A stretch of 64,000 nucleotides of DNA. Origin: Mesorhizobium sp. 131-2-1. Its GTDB lineage: Bacteria; Pseudomonadota; Alphaproteobacteria; Rhizobiales; Rhizobiaceae. The position numbers and the translations under genes were made by a program. The notes below the pieces were generated by a model. It had not been told where the DNA came from, did no database searches, and was given only the letters and a program-made list of their open reading frames with translations. Each line of letters begins with the position of its first letter. Position 1 is the stretch's first letter. The DNA is taken from positions 1,538,501-1,602,500 of the forward strand of contig NZ_AP023247.1 in the NCBI RefSeq assembly GCF_016756535.1. Reading direction: 5' to 3'. Shown piece after piece: positions 25,627 to 37,497 of this stretch.

Positions 25627-26775
25627 CTACCGCATGTTCCCGGTATGCCCTTGCGAGTATCGCCCGGGCTGCGGCCACACCGTCAGCCCATGCGGCTCCG
25701 CGCCGACGGGGATCCTGGTGACCGCGCCAGACGTGGTGTCGAACATGTAGACTTCGCTGTCGAAGCGGCCGGAAAGCCAGAGCTGCCTGCCGTCGGCGCT
25801 GATGTTGCCCATGTCGGGGCTGCCGCCGCCCGGAACGGGCCACTGGGCGACCACGGAGCGGGCGGCGAAGTCGATCACCGTGACGCTGCCCGGCCCCCTG
25901 GCGCGGCCCTGCTCCATCTTGTGCGAACCGCGGTTCGAGACATAGAGCCGCTTGCCATCGCGGCTGACGACGAAGCCATGCGTGCCGATACCGGTGGGGA
26001 TGAAGCCGATTTCGGCAAAACTATCGCCGTCGATCAGGAAGACGCCGTCATTCATCATGTCGGCGACGTAAAAGACCTTGCCGTCGGGCGAGAGCCTTAT
26101 GTCCTGTGGCATGCCCATCCTAGAGAGGTCGAGATGGCCAAGCACCTTCTGGTTCTTCAAGTCGACCTTGAGCAGCCCGCCCTCGCCGTACTCGCAGGTG
26201 AAGATCGCGTAGGACCCGTCGGCTGAGAAATCGGCGTGGTTGATGCCGGCGCAGTCGGGCGTGAGGATGACCGATTTCAGCGCCATGGTCGCGGGGTCGC
26301 GCAGGTCGAGCTGCCGCAAGGCCTCGTCGACGATGATGGCCGAGCTGCCGTCGGGCATGAAATACATGTTGTAGGGGTCGTCGACCGGTACCTGCCTGCC
26401 GGGCTTGCCGGTCTTCGGGTCGACCTCGGTCAGGCTGCCATTTTTCCCGGTGCCGTTGTTGGCGACCCAAAGCGTCTTCAGATCCCAGGAGGGGACGACG
26501 TGCTGCGGCTTGCTGCCGACGCTGAACCTGTCGACCTCCTTGAGTGTCGCGGTGTCGATCACCGTCACGCTGTTCGATGACCGGTTCGGCACATAGACAC
26601 GCGGCAGGGCGCCGGCGGTGGCCGGGCTGAGATGGCCGGCGGTCGTATGGCTGTAGACGTTGACGGGCGGCTCGCTGCAGTCCTCGGGACAAGAACCGGC
26701 CAGGGTCCTGGCCGGTAGCAGGGCAAGCAGGAGAACCGGCGCAAGGCCGGCATGACGCAGGACGGTCCTGATCAT
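25627..26775 (-). CDS. Secreted YVTN-type beta-propeller protein
   Basis: 382 residues with an N-terminal signal peptide (GLAPVLLLALLPARTLAG). The rest is a run of about seven blades with the YVTN/NHL-like pattern: RVYVPNRSSNSVTVIDTAT, TLWVANNGTGKNGSLTEVD, VFYVADMMNDGVFLIDGD, RLYVSNRGSHK, QLWLSGRFDSEVYMFDT. The cysteines just after the signal (SCPEDCSEPP) could form a disulfide. Such proteins usually bind ligands or proteins in the periplasm; no enzyme motif is visible. It follows the acyltransferase gene by 65 bases on the same strand, so it belongs to the surface-polysaccharide block by position; function unknown. Confidence 0.85.
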   Translation of the reverse strand: MIRTVLRHAGLAPVLLLALLPARTLAGSCPEDCSEPPVNVYSHTTAGHLSPATAGALPRVYVPNRSSNSVTVIDTATLKEVDRFSVGSKPQHVVPSWDLKTLWVANNGTGKNGSLTEVDPKTGKPGRQVPVDDPYNMYFMPDGSSAIIVDEALRQLDLRDPATMALKSVILTPDCAGINHADFSADGSYAIFTCEYGEGGLLKVDLKNQKVLGHLDLSRMGMPQDIRLSPDGKVFYVADMMNDGVFLIDGDSFAEIGFIPTGIGTHGFVVSRDGKRLYVSNRGSHKMEQGRARGPGSVTVIDFAARSVVAQWPVPGGGSPDMGNISADGRQLWLSGRFDSEVYMFDTTSGAVTRIPVGAEPHGLTVWPQPGRYSQGHTGNMR

Positions 26776-26840
26776 CTGGATTGCCTTGCGATGAAGGCCG
26801 GCCGGATTCGGCTGCTGAAAGCCATGCGCTCGCCGTTCCT

Positions 26841-28121
26841 CTAGCGTCGTTTCAGCAGGCTGCGCATGCGGTTGCGCAGGATGCGGGCCATGTTGCGGGT
26901 CTCGCGGTAGAGATGCAGTTGCGAGGCCGCCTGGCGGGCGAGGCGGTCGGCGTCGGGCGACAGGCCAAGCACCAGCGTGCCCATCGGCTTGCGCTCCGTC
27001 CACAGCCGGCTCATCACCGGATGGTCCGGCACGGCGCAGGAATCGGTCACCACAATGTTGGGGTCGTCGAGATTCTGCCTGGTGACCTCGATCATCAGCA
27101 GCGTGCCCGGCGAGTAGGCCGACAGCGCCTCGTCATAGGCGGTCTTCCAGGTGTAGGCGACGCCGGCTTCGACGAAGACGATCAGGCTGGCGATGGTGCG
27201 GCCGTCCAGCGTCAACGAATGGATGCGGCAGAGATCATGCTCGGCCAGCCGGTGAACCGCCTCGCGGGCGAAGGCGGCGCGGTAGCGGTCGATCGCCATG
27301 GCGGTGCGCTCGCGGCCTTTCCAGCCGGCCACCTCCAGTGTCAGGAAGGCCTCGATGGCGTGGCGGATCTCTTCCGTCCCGCGCGCCACGACATGCTCAA
27401 GCTGGCCAAGGTCGGCCAGGCGGCGCTTCAGGCGACGGAATTCGCGGTAGTGGTGCGAGCGCAGCGACGCCTTGAGGTAGTCCTCGCCCTCGGCCTCGCT
27501 TTCGAGCATCGGGCGATCCATCTTGCCGGTGGTGACCATGGTCAGGCCGCGCGTTTCGGCAAAGGTGGTCAAGAGGCTCGCCACCGGTCCGTCCAGCCTG
27601 ATGTCTGGCAGAACGAAGACCCTCGGCATCTTGAGGTGTGGCCTGGACAGCATCGAGAAGAAATCCTCGATGACGCCGACCGGATCGTCGCGGTCGACCA
27701 GCGGCGTGCCGAGCGGGCCAAACGGGCTCGACCAGGTGCGCATGACGGGAACGCCGAGCGGAATGGCCGGTCGCTCGACCGAGAACGGCACCAGGAGGCG
27801 CAGCCGGTTGCGGTATTCGTCGCCGTCGCGGATCACGGCGAGCTTGACTTCGCGGTCCTCCAGCCTCGGCATGGCCGGCGCGAGGAAGCGCGGGTTGAAG
27901 AAGACGTTGGGCTCGATGGTGCGGGTGCACAGATAGTCGAGCTCCTCGACCAGGTCGAAGCCGGCGGAAGCCGGATAGATGGCGAGCTTGCGCTCCGGCC
28001 TGTTGTTGGCGAGGATCTCGATATGGGCGGGGTCGGCGTCGCGCGCCAGGCCGGCCAGACCCTGCACCATGGCGCCGGCCGGGCCGCCGCTGGTCTCCTC
28101 GAGCAACGGGATGGCGGCCAT
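26841..28121 (-). CDS. CelD/BioF2-like GNAT acyltransferase
   Basis: 426 residues. The C-terminal half matches the acetyltransferase_6 (CelD/FemAB-like GNAT) fold: SHHYREFRRLKRRLADLG, the strand pair RIHSLTLDGRTIASLIVFVE, AYTWKTAYDEALSAYSPGTL, then LMIEVTRQNL. CelD relatives occur in cellulose and other exopolysaccharide gene clusters and are thought to acylate sugars or their carriers. No membrane segments are visible. The start ATG overlaps the flippase stop by one base (TGATG), so the two are translationally coupled, which supports a role on the exported glycan. Substrate not assignable. Confidence 0.82.
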   Translation of the reverse strand: MAAIPLLEETSGGPAGAMVQGLAGLARDADPAHIEILANNRPERKLAIYPASAGFDLVEELDYLCTRTIEPNVFFNPRFLAPAMPRLEDREVKLAVIRDGDEYRNRLRLLVPFSVERPAIPLGVPVMRTWSSPFGPLGTPLVDRDDPVGVIEDFFSMLSRPHLKMPRVFVLPDIRLDGPVASLLTTFAETRGLTMVTTGKMDRPMLESEAEGEDYLKASLRSHHYREFRRLKRRLADLGQLEHVVARGTEEIRHAIEAFLTLEVAGWKGRERTAMAIDRYRAAFAREAVHRLAEHDLCRIHSLTLDGRTIASLIVFVEAGVAYTWKTAYDEALSAYSPGTLLMIEVTRQNLDDPNIVVTDSCAVPDHPVMSRLWTERKPMGTLVLGLSPDADRLARQAASQLHLYRETRNMARILRNRMRSLLKRR

Positions 28122-29524
28122 CAGGCGTTCCCCTTCCTGGCGGTCGCAAAAATCAACATGACGATGCCGAGCTTGCGCCAGACGGTGAAGGAAAGCGCGC
28201 TGGCCTCGAAGACCATGGCGAGGCTGGTGGCGATCGCCGCGCCCCACAGGTGGAAGAAGGGGATCAGCGCTACGTTGAGGCCGATGTTGAAGGCAAGCGT
28301 CATGGCATAGACCGCGGCGCAGATGTTCTGGTTGCCGCTCATGGTGAGCAGGCTCTCGCACGGGCCGACGGCGGCGCGCGCCACGACGCCGAAGACGAGC
28401 AGGAACAGCAGCGGATAGCCGGCGGTGAATTCGGGGCCGAACAGCACCAGCATCGGCTGGCCCAGCGCCAGCACCAGCAGCGCCATCAGCAGCGAGGGCC
28501 AGAAGGTCCACGACACGGTCTCGCGGGCGAAGGCGGCGAGCCGCTCCGGCTCGCCGTGGGTGAACTGGGCATAGCGTTGGGCGACGCCGGCCTTGACGGC
28601 GAAATAGACGAAATGCACCAGCGCCAGCGTCTTCACGGTGGCGAAATAGACGGCGACGTCATCGGGATCGAGATAGGCGCCGACCATCAGCACGTCGGCA
28701 TTGGTGAGCAGGAAGAAGAAGCTCTCGACCAGGAAGATCGGCAGCGAGACCATGAACCATTGCGCGAAATGCACCTTCATCGGGCCCGGCGCGAGCTTGC
28801 GGTCGATACGCGCGGTGACGCCCATGAACTGGCCGAGCGTGGTGGCATAGGTGGCGGCGATCGAGGCGAAGATCGCGGTCCTGGCATCGGGTGCGTAGCC
28901 CATCGCCAGCATCAGCGCCATGCACACCAGGATCAGCACCGGCCGCACCAGATAGGTCGGCGACAGCGCGAACAGCGCCCATGAATTCGCCCGCGCCAGG
29001 CCTTGCAGGAGGTCGCCCAGCGCGATCATCGGCAGGCAGATCACGCCGAGGATGAAGGGCACGACATAGTAGTTCTCGATCCAGGGCGAGAACAGCCAGA
29101 CGCCCAGTGCGCCGAGGCCGGCGATCGCGGTCGAGGCGGCCAGCACGAACACCCGGCTCGCGACGACGATGCCGCGCAGCTCGGCGAGCAGGCCGCGCTC
29201 GCGATATTCGGGGATGAAGCGGATGACGGAGGTGTGGAAGCCGAGGCAGGCGAGGTTGCCGACGATCACCATCGTCACCCAGACCAGCACGAAGATGCCG
29301 TATTCGAACGAGCCCATCCAGCGCGCCATCAGCACCTGGCTGACGAAGGCGATGACGGCGCTGATGATGCGGATCGTAAAGGCGATCAGCGACATGCGGC
29401 CGGCCTCGCCGCGCTCGTCGGCGGTGAACAGCACGGCATCGATGCGGCCAAGCAACGGGCTCACGCGCAGCGCCCAGCGCTGCGGCAAAAACCGCCCGGC
29501 AGTCGTCGCCGCGGAAAAGCGCAC
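28121..29524 (-). CDS. MOP-superfamily polysaccharide flippase (Wzx-like)
   Basis: 467 residues with 12 or more hydrophobic segments and the family opening RIISAVIAFVSQVLMARWMG SFEYG, with R-x-x-x-x-x-x-E-Y-G as in Wzx/polysaccharide biosynthesis proteins. It would flip a lipid-linked oligosaccharide across the inner membrane. Start is GTG at 29524, with GGAGAA upstream. It is the first gene of a minus-strand block (flippase, acyltransferase, beta-propeller, glycanase, exporter) and is separated from secA by 280 bases filled mainly with palindromic repeats. No glycosyltransferase or polymerase is present, so the glycan must be built elsewhere. Confidence 0.88.
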   Translation of the reverse strand: MRFSAATTAGRFLPQRWALRVSPLLGRIDAVLFTADERGEAGRMSLIAFTIRIISAVIAFVSQVLMARWMGSFEYGIFVLVWVTMVIVGNLACLGFHTSVIRFIPEYRERGLLAELRGIVVASRVFVLAASTAIAGLGALGVWLFSPWIENYYVVPFILGVICLPMIALGDLLQGLARANSWALFALSPTYLVRPVLILVCMALMLAMGYAPDARTAIFASIAATYATTLGQFMGVTARIDRKLAPGPMKVHFAQWFMVSLPIFLVESFFFLLTNADVLMVGAYLDPDDVAVYFATVKTLALVHFVYFAVKAGVAQRYAQFTHGEPERLAAFARETVSWTFWPSLLMALLVLALGQPMLVLFGPEFTAGYPLLFLLVFGVVARAAVGPCESLLTMSGNQNICAAVYAMTLAFNIGLNVALIPFFHLWGAAIATSLAMVFEASALSFTVWRKLGIVMLIFATARKGNA

Positions 29525-29654
29525 CCCGATTATTCTCCGTTTTCCGCCTCTTTTCTGCGTTTTGGTCTAGCGAAAACACATTAAGAAACGGTTGGGTAGG
29601 GTGCCTTTCTCCCCGGCTCCATTCGGAGCGAAGGTGCTGGCAGGCGGATGAGAG

Positions 29655-29793
29655 GCAGCGCGAGCGTGCGAAGCGTCGCGCTGCGGCAAAACGGGGTGGG
29701 ATTGCAGGGGCTGGGAAGATGGCAGGCCTCAAACGCGCCGCCGCCCCTCATCCTGCCTTTCGGGCCACCTTCTCCCCATGAACGGGGAGAAGG
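29655..29793. repeat. Composite palindromic repeat between secA and the flippase gene
   Basis: Two hairpins: GCAGCGCGA-12 nt-TCGCGCTGC (29655-29684, perfect 9 bp) and CCTTCTCCCC-atgaac-GGGGAGAAGG (29768-29793, perfect 10 bp), joined by CCCTCATCCTGCCTTTCGGG. The second hairpin with its CCCTCATCC lead-in is of a kind I know as abundant between rhizobial genes. It lies 11 bases past the secA stop, so it may also act as the secA transcript end. Hairpins are seen; the family link is from memory. Confidence 0.7.
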
Positions 29794-29804
29794 ACGAGAG
29801 CGCC

Positions 29805-32531
<2,727 letters not shown>

Positions 32532-32782
32532 CCAATGGTCCTTTCGATAGCATTCTTATTCGTTGCGACAGGCACCGGGCGGCCCCATCAAATCCGCGTG
32601 AAACGCGGACAAACGCAAAAAGCGCCCGGAAAACGGTTCTGGACGCAAAGTCGTTGGACAGATAAGAGGGGGCTCAAACGATGTCAACGCCGCGCTGGTC
32701 CTGCGGACCGCGCCAAATTCCGCCACAATCTGGCCGATCTGAAGCCATTCAGCCCAAGCAATCCCCACCGGAGTTAATCTTG

Positions 32783-33700
32783 ATGACCTTATTGTTCCGC
32801 CGCGCGTCGCTCGCCAGCCTTGGCCTGGCATTCGGGCTGTCGGCTCTGTCGCTGTCGCCGGTCATGGCGCAGGAAGCCGCGCCGGCCCAGCCGGCCGCCC
32901 CGGCCGCCGCCGCCAAGCCGGTGGATCCGAACGCCGTGGTCGCGACGATCAACGGCCAGCCGCTGACCGAGGCGGACCTTGGGCTTGCCGAGGGCGAGCT
33001 GTCGCAGCAGTTCCAGCAACTGCCGCCCGAGCAGCGTCGCGCGGCCGCCCTTTCGGCGGCCATCGAGATCCGTGTCATGGCCGCCCAGGCGGTCGCCACC
33101 GGCCTCGACAAGGATGCCGATTTCCAGCGCCGCATGGCCTTTTTGCAGCAGCGCGCGCTGCATGGCGAGATGGTCGAGAAGAGCGTCGTAAACAAGGTGA
33201 CCGACGCCGAGGTTCGCGCCCGCTACGACCAGGAGATCGCCAACACGCCGCCGGTCAACGAGGTGCATGCCCGTCACATCCTCGTGAAGACGAAGGAAGA
33301 GGCCGAGGCAATCATCAAGCAGCTCGACGGCGGCGCCGACTTCCAGAAGCTCGCCAACGAGCACACCAGCGATCCGAGCGGCAAGTCCAATGGCGGCGAT
33401 CTCGGCTGGTTCGGACCGGGGCAGATGGTGCCGGAGTTCGACAAGGCGGCGTTCGCGCTCGAAGTCGGCAAATACACCAAGGAGCCGGTGCAGTCGCAGT
33501 TCGGCTGGCACGTCATCAAGCTCGAGGACAAGCGGGCCAAGCAGCCGCCGGCCTTCGAGGAGGTCAAGGACCAGGCCAAGCAGGCGGTCATCCGCGACAA
33601 GTATTTCGCGCTGGTGAAGCAGCTGCGCGCCGACGCCAAGGTCGAGATCCCCGACGCCAACCTGAAGAAGGCGGTCGAGACGATCGAAAGCGGCAAGTAA
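32783..33700 (+). CDS. Periplasmic parvulin-type peptidyl-prolyl isomerase
   Basis: 305 residues. A Sec signal peptide (SLASLGLAFGLSALSLSPVMAQ) is followed by an Ala/Pro linker and a SurA-like N-terminal domain (ATINGQPLTEADLGLAEGEL). The parvulin domain comes next, with EVHARHILVKTKEEAEAII, SDPSGKSNGGDLGWFGPGQM, PEFDKAAFALEVGKYTKEPV and FGWHVIKLED. It assists folding of exported proteins by proline isomerisation. The start ATG at 32783 follows GGAG by 11 bases; the frame remains open upstream without a signal peptide. It is divergent from secA and followed by a perfect terminator. Confidence 0.93.
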   Translation: MTLLFRRASLASLGLAFGLSALSLSPVMAQEAAPAQPAAPAAAAKPVDPNAVVATINGQPLTEADLGLAEGELSQQFQQLPPEQRRAAALSAAIEIRVMAAQAVATGLDKDADFQRRMAFLQQRALHGEMVEKSVVNKVTDAEVRARYDQEIANTPPVNEVHARHILVKTKEEAEAIIKQLDGGADFQKLANEHTSDPSGKSNGGDLGWFGPGQMVPEFDKAAFALEVGKYTKEPVQSQFGWHVIKLEDKRAKQPPAFEEVKDQAKQAVIRDKYFALVKQLRADAKVEIPDANLKKAVETIESGK

Positions 33701-33720
33701 GCCGGCACGTGACACATCAC

Positions 33721-33748
33721 AAAAAGGGCGCCGATCGGCGCCCTTTTT
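33721..33748. terminator. Bidirectional terminator
   Basis: AAAAAGGGCGCCGA directly followed by its exact complement TCGGCGCCCTTTTT, a 28-base perfect palindrome with T-tracts on both strands. It lies between the convergent parvulin and TetR genes and can serve both. Confidence 0.9.
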
Positions 33749-33799
33749 CGTTGGTGCCGTAGAATCGATCGTGTCGCGCCGGCTCCCTGAGCCTGGCGG

Positions 33800-34399
33800 C
33801 TATGAACGCTTGCCGGAAATGCCGGAGATCACATAGTGGACGGCGGCGCGCAGCGTGGCCTCGTCTTCGTCGAGACGGTTGGTCAACAGATGCCCCCAGG
33901 CATAGGAGGCGATCAGGTCGGCGACGATCTCGGCATCGACATCGGGCGCGACCTCGCCGCGCGCCTTGGCGCGCGCGATCAATTGGCCGGTGTGGGCTCG
34001 GCGTCCGGCCGCGTAGCCGGCCAGGGCCGCGGCCGCGTGGCTGTCCGACTGCGCTTCGGCGATGAGCGATCTGAACACATTGCCGGACGATGTCCGGCGC
34101 CAGTGCGAGAACAGGTTCTTCAGAAAGCCGACGAGGTCGTCCTCGAGATTGCCGGTATCGGGGACGTCGACGCGCTTCTGCCGCTGATAGACATCTAGCA
34201 GCAGGGCGGCCTTGCTCGGCCACCAGCGATAGATGGTCGGCTTTCCCGCCCGCGCCCGGCGCGCCACCGCCTCGATCGAAAAGCCGGAATAGCCGGCCTC
34301 CGTCAGCACCGCCTCGGCGGCGTCGAGAATGGCGCCGGCGCTGTCGGGGTTGCGCTTCGCGCCGATCGATTTGCGGCCGGGGCCGGCAGTCGTGCCCAT
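33800..34399 (-). CDS. TetR-family transcriptional regulator
   Basis: 199 residues. The N-terminal TetR helix-turn-helix is clear: AILDAAEAVLTEAGYSGFSI, then EAVARRARAGKPTIYRWWPS, where the recognition helix ends in TIYRWWPSK. The C-terminal domain (TSSGNVFRSLIAEAQSD, YAAGRRAHTGQLIARAKARG) is of the TetR_C type seen in many regulators of unknown ligand. It is divergent from argJ with 187 bases between; no long palindrome stands out there. It may regulate itself or an unlinked gene; a role in argJ control is not indicated. Confidence 0.9.
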   Translation of the reverse strand: MGTTAGPGRKSIGAKRNPDSAGAILDAAEAVLTEAGYSGFSIEAVARRARAGKPTIYRWWPSKAALLLDVYQRQKRVDVPDTGNLEDDLVGFLKNLFSHWRRTSSGNVFRSLIAEAQSDSHAAAALAGYAAGRRAHTGQLIARAKARGEVAPDVDAEIVADLIASYAWGHLLTNRLDEDEATLRAAVHYVISGISGKRS

Positions 34400-34586
34400 G
34401 CTGATCTTCCTTGGCCGGTGAGTCCGTCACCAATCATATTGGGTTGCCCGCGCAAACGAAACGCCCCGTTCCGGGTTGCGCGCCTGCGCTCCAGCTTGCG
34501 AGGCACGCCCAGGACGCCTCTTGCGCCGGCGCGCCGTATCGGGCAAACCGGCCTTCCCTTTGCGATTTCCGCCGCTCGAGGTCCCC

Positions 34587-35828
34587 ATGTCCGCAACGAT
34601 TTCGCCGCTCGCGCCGAAGAAATATCCAAAAATGCCCGCCATCGAGGGCGTGCGCATCGCGACCGCCGAGGCCGGCATCAAGTACAAGAACCGCACCGAC
34701 CTTCTTGCCATGGTCTTCGATCCGGGCACAACCGTCGCCGGCGTGTTCACCAGGTCGAAATGCCCGTCGGCGCCGGTCGATTTCTGCCGGCAGAACCTCG
34801 GCGCCGGCAAGGCGCGCGTGCTGGTCGTCAATTCCGGCAACGCCAATGCCTTCACCGGCAAGAAGGGCCGCGCTTCCACCGCGCTGACCGGCGAGGCGGC
34901 GGCCAAGGCGGCCGGCTGCGCCACCAGCGAGGTGTTCCTGGCCTCCACCGGCGTCATCGGCGAGCCGCTCGACACGGCCAAGTTCAGCCATCTGCTCGCC
35001 GGGCTGGTCAAGGACGGCAAGCCCGATCTGTGGACCGAGGCCGCCAAGGCCATCATGACCACGGACACCTATCCGAAGGTGGCGACGGCGACGGTGAAGC
35101 TCGGCGACGCCGACGTCACCATCAACGGCATCGCCAAGGGCGCCGGCATGATCGCGCCCGACATGGCCACGATGCTCTCCTTCGTCGCCACCGATGCGCC
35201 GATCGCGGCACCTGTGCTGCAGGACCTGCTGTCGCGCGGCACGGCCAAGACCTTCAACGCGGTCACCGTCGACAGCGATACCTCGACCAGCGACACGCTG
35301 CTGCTGTTCGCCACCGGGGCCGCGGCCAAGCGCGGCGCGCCGGCCATCACGGACGCGAAGGACGCGCGGCTCGGCGCATTCCGCCGCGCGCTGGGCAAAA
35401 TACTGAAAACGCTGGCGCTGCAAGTGGTGCGCGACGGCGAGGGCGCGCGCAAGCAGGTCGAAGTCACCGTCACTGGTGCCAAGTCGGCCCGCTCGGCCAA
35501 GCGCATCGCGCTGTCGATCGCCAATTCACCGCTGGTCAAGACGGCCGTCGCCGGCGAGGACGCCAATTGGGGTCGCGTGGTCATGGCTGTCGGCAAGGCC
35601 GGCGAGCCCGCCGACCGCGACCTGCTGTCGATCTGGTTCGGCGACAACAGGCTGGCGCATGAGGGCGAGCGCGATCCCGCCTATTCCGAGGAAGCAACCT
35701 CGGCCTATATGAAGCGCGACGACATCCGCATCCGCGCCGACATCGGCATCGGCCGCGGCAAGGCAACGGTGTGGACCTGTGACCTCACCAAGGAATATGT
35801 CGCCATCAACGGCGACTATCGGAGCTGA
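34587..35828 (+). CDS. argJ: Bifunctional ornithine acetyltransferase / N-acetylglutamate synthase
   Basis: 413 residues. ArgJ recycles the acetyl group between N-acetylornithine and glutamate in arginine biosynthesis and may also use acetyl-CoA. The autoproteolysis site is visible: [12 protein letters not shown], with the nucleophile threonine T195 after A194, giving alpha and beta chains. GDYRS is the family-type C-terminus, and TTDTYPK and [18 protein letters not shown] are conserved. Start ATG at 34587 follows GAGG by six bases. The stop overlaps the following GNAT start by one base (TGATG), so argJ, the GNAT gene and the Nudix gene form one unit. Confidence 0.96.
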   Translation: MSATISPLAPKKYPKMPAIEGVRIATAEAGIKYKNRTDLLAMVFDPGTTVAGVFTRSKCPSAPVDFCRQNLGAGKARVLVVNSGNANAFTGKKGRASTALTGEAAAKAAGCATSEVFLASTGVIGEPLDTAKFSHLLAGLVKDGKPDLWTEAAKAIMTTDTYPKVATATVKLGDADVTINGIAKGAGMIAPDMATMLSFVATDAPIAAPVLQDLLSRGTAKTFNAVTVDSDTSTSDTLLLFATGAAAKRGAPAITDAKDARLGAFRRALGKILKTLALQVVRDGEGARKQVEVTVTGAKSARSAKRIALSIANSPLVKTAVAGEDANWGRVVMAVGKAGEPADRDLLSIWFGDNRLAHEGERDPAYSEEATSAYMKRDDIRIRADIGIGRGKATVWTCDLTKEYVAINGDYRS

Positions 35829-36607
35829 TGGTTTTGGTTTCCAGACATCCGGCAGGTGTGCTCGCCGTCGTGCGTCGCTACGAGGCGGCCGGGTTCCGTG
35901 CCTGGCCGGCGGCCGCCGTCCATTATGACGGCACGTGGGTGGTACGGCTGACGGCTGGGCATCCGGCCAAGCGGCTGAATTCGGTCAATCCGCTCGATCC
36001 CGGCGACACCCAGCACATTGCCGAGCGCATCGGCCGCGCCAGCCGGCGTTTCGACGCCTATGGACGGCCGCTGACGTTCCGCATTTCGCCGCTGTCGGGC
36101 CCCGAGCTGTCCAGGCATCTCGACAGCGAAGGCTGGAGCAGCTTCGACGAATCGCTGGTGATGCGCCTGCCGCTCGCCGATGCCCAGCTCGACCCCGCCA
36201 TGGATCAGATTCCACTGAAGGACATCGGCCGCTTCATCGGCGCGCTGCTCAAGGTGCGGGGTTTGGACGCTTCGCTCCGGCCCGGCCTGTCGGAGATCAT
36301 AGGCGCCATCCAGCCGGAAGCCGGCCTGTTCGCGCTCGAGGATGGCAGCGAATCGCTGGCGACGCTGATCTGCGTCCATGACGGCGACCTCGCCGGCCTG
36401 TTTGAGGTCGCCACGGACAAGTCGGTGCGCAAACAGGGCCACGGCCGCAACCTTATCCTGTCGGCGCTGAAATGGGCGCGGCTGCGCGGCGCGCGCGAGG
36501 CCTGGCTGCAGGTGGAGGCCGACAACGCGCCGGCGCTGGGCCTCTACCGTTCGCTGGGCTTCGAGGAAGTCTACCGCTACCACTATCGGCGGCCGCCCGG
36601 CGCATGA
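35828..36607 (+). CDS. GNAT-family N-acetyltransferase
   Basis: 259 residues. The C-terminal part is a GNAT domain: strand LAGLFEVATDKSVRKQGHGR, which holds the acetyl-CoA pyrophosphate loop (RKQGHGRN), then GAREAWLQVEADNAPALGLY and LGFEEVYRYHYR. The N-terminal 120 residues are a divergent, possibly degenerate GNAT half, as in tandem-GNAT proteins. Start and stop overlap the neighbouring genes (1 base with argJ, 3 bases with the Nudix gene), so it is translated from the arginine-biosynthesis transcript. Substrate unknown; the link to argJ is positional. Confidence 0.88.
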   Translation: MVLVSRHPAGVLAVVRRYEAAGFRAWPAAAVHYDGTWVVRLTAGHPAKRLNSVNPLDPGDTQHIAERIGRASRRFDAYGRPLTFRISPLSGPELSRHLDSEGWSSFDESLVMRLPLADAQLDPAMDQIPLKDIGRFIGALLKVRGLDASLRPGLSEIIGAIQPEAGLFALEDGSESLATLICVHDGDLAGLFEVATDKSVRKQGHGRNLILSALKWARLRGAREAWLQVEADNAPALGLYRSLGFEEVYRYHYRRPPGA

Positions 36608-37026
36608 GCGAGGTCATGCCAGCCGGCAAGCGCCTGCTCCTCGTCGCCGCCTGCGCGCTGGTCGACGCCGACGGACGCGTGCTGCTCGCCCAGCGTCCCG
36701 AGGGCAAGCAGCTCGCTGGCCTGTGGGAATTCCCGGGCGGCAAGGTCGAGCCAGGCGAAACGCCGGAGCAGTGCCTGATCCGGGAACTCAATGAGGAGCT
36801 GGGCATCGAGACGGAGATCCCTTGCCTCGCGCCGCTGACCTTCGCCAGCCACAGCTATGATGATTTTCACCTGCTGATGCCGCTTTTCGTCTGCCGCCGC
36901 TTCCGCGGCATTGCGCAGCCAAGGGAGGGGCAGGGCCTGAAATGGGTGCGGCCACGCCAGATGCGCGACTATCCGATGCCGCCAGCCGATGCGCCGTTGA
37001 TCCAGTTCCTCATTGATCTCCTGTAG
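36604..37026 (+). CDS. mutT: MutT-type Nudix hydrolase (8-oxo-dGTP diphosphatase)
   Basis: 140 residues with a complete Nudix box starting at G46: G-x5-E52-x7-R60-E61-L-N-E64-E65-L-G-I. The N-terminal VAACALVDADGRVLLAQRPEGKQ and GLWEFPGGK are typical of MutT. It would hydrolyse oxidised guanine nucleotides and so limit A:T to C:G mutation. The ATG overlaps the GNAT stop (ATGA). argJ-GNAT-mutT order is common in rhizobia. Confidence 0.93.
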   Translation: MSEVMPAGKRLLLVAACALVDADGRVLLAQRPEGKQLAGLWEFPGGKVEPGETPEQCLIRELNEELGIETEIPCLAPLTFASHSYDDFHLLMPLFVCRRFRGIAQPREGQGLKWVRPRQMRDYPMPPADAPLIQFLIDLL

Positions 37027-37131
37027 TCGGGGAATTCGGCGCTGGTTTAGCCAGCGTTAATGGATGATTTATCTCGATGTGAAAAATTGAGGCGAGGCTG
37101 GTCTCGGCCTACACGCTTGGGGAGCGATTGC

Positions 37132-37440
37132 ATGAGCCTCGACAATGACTGGGAGTCGATCCGGCCGGACCGCGGCTTTCGCGCCGCCGATGCGGGCATG
37201 GGCATATTGCGCATCACGCTGCTGTTCGGGTCCGCAGCGGTGGCGCTCGCCTTGATCGCCGCGCCTTTCCTCGACAGCCAGACGCGCGCGGCCCGCGATG
37301 GCTTTGCCGGTGTCGACGCGATGAGCACCGGCTCGATCGGCCACCGCGACACCTATACGCTGCGCCGCAGCGTGCTGCAGCCCCTGCCCAGCTCGATCTG
37401 CGTGATCCGCAGCGACGGCAGGCGCAGCGGCGACTGCTGA
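37132..37440 (+). CDS. Conserved small membrane protein upstream of Flp pilin
   Basis: 102 residues: a charged N-terminus (DNDWESIRPDRGFRAADAG), one membrane segment (ILRITLLFGSAAVALALIAAPFL) and a 50-residue outer tail ending RRSGDC. Two cysteines in the tail (SSICVIRS and the terminal residue) could form a disulfide. Function is unknown. It sits 112 bases before the Flp pilin gene on the same strand, so a link to the pilus or envelope is possible, but I recognise no domain. The start ATG has GGGGAG upstream. Confidence 0.75.
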   Translation: MSLDNDWESIRPDRGFRAADAGMGILRITLLFGSAAVALALIAAPFLDSQTRAARDGFAGVDAMSTGSIGHRDTYTLRRSVLQPLPSSICVIRSDGRRSGDC

Positions 37441-37497
37441 CATGGTTAACGATTTTCCCAGAACCGACCTATTTCACCGCCTGTTAAGCTTTTGCCG

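Noticed and set aside
25482..25721. Small open frames in the AT-rich gap upstream of the glycanase gene
   Set aside because: They run into the 3' end of the beta-propeller gene, lack ribosome-binding sites and show no family resemblance.
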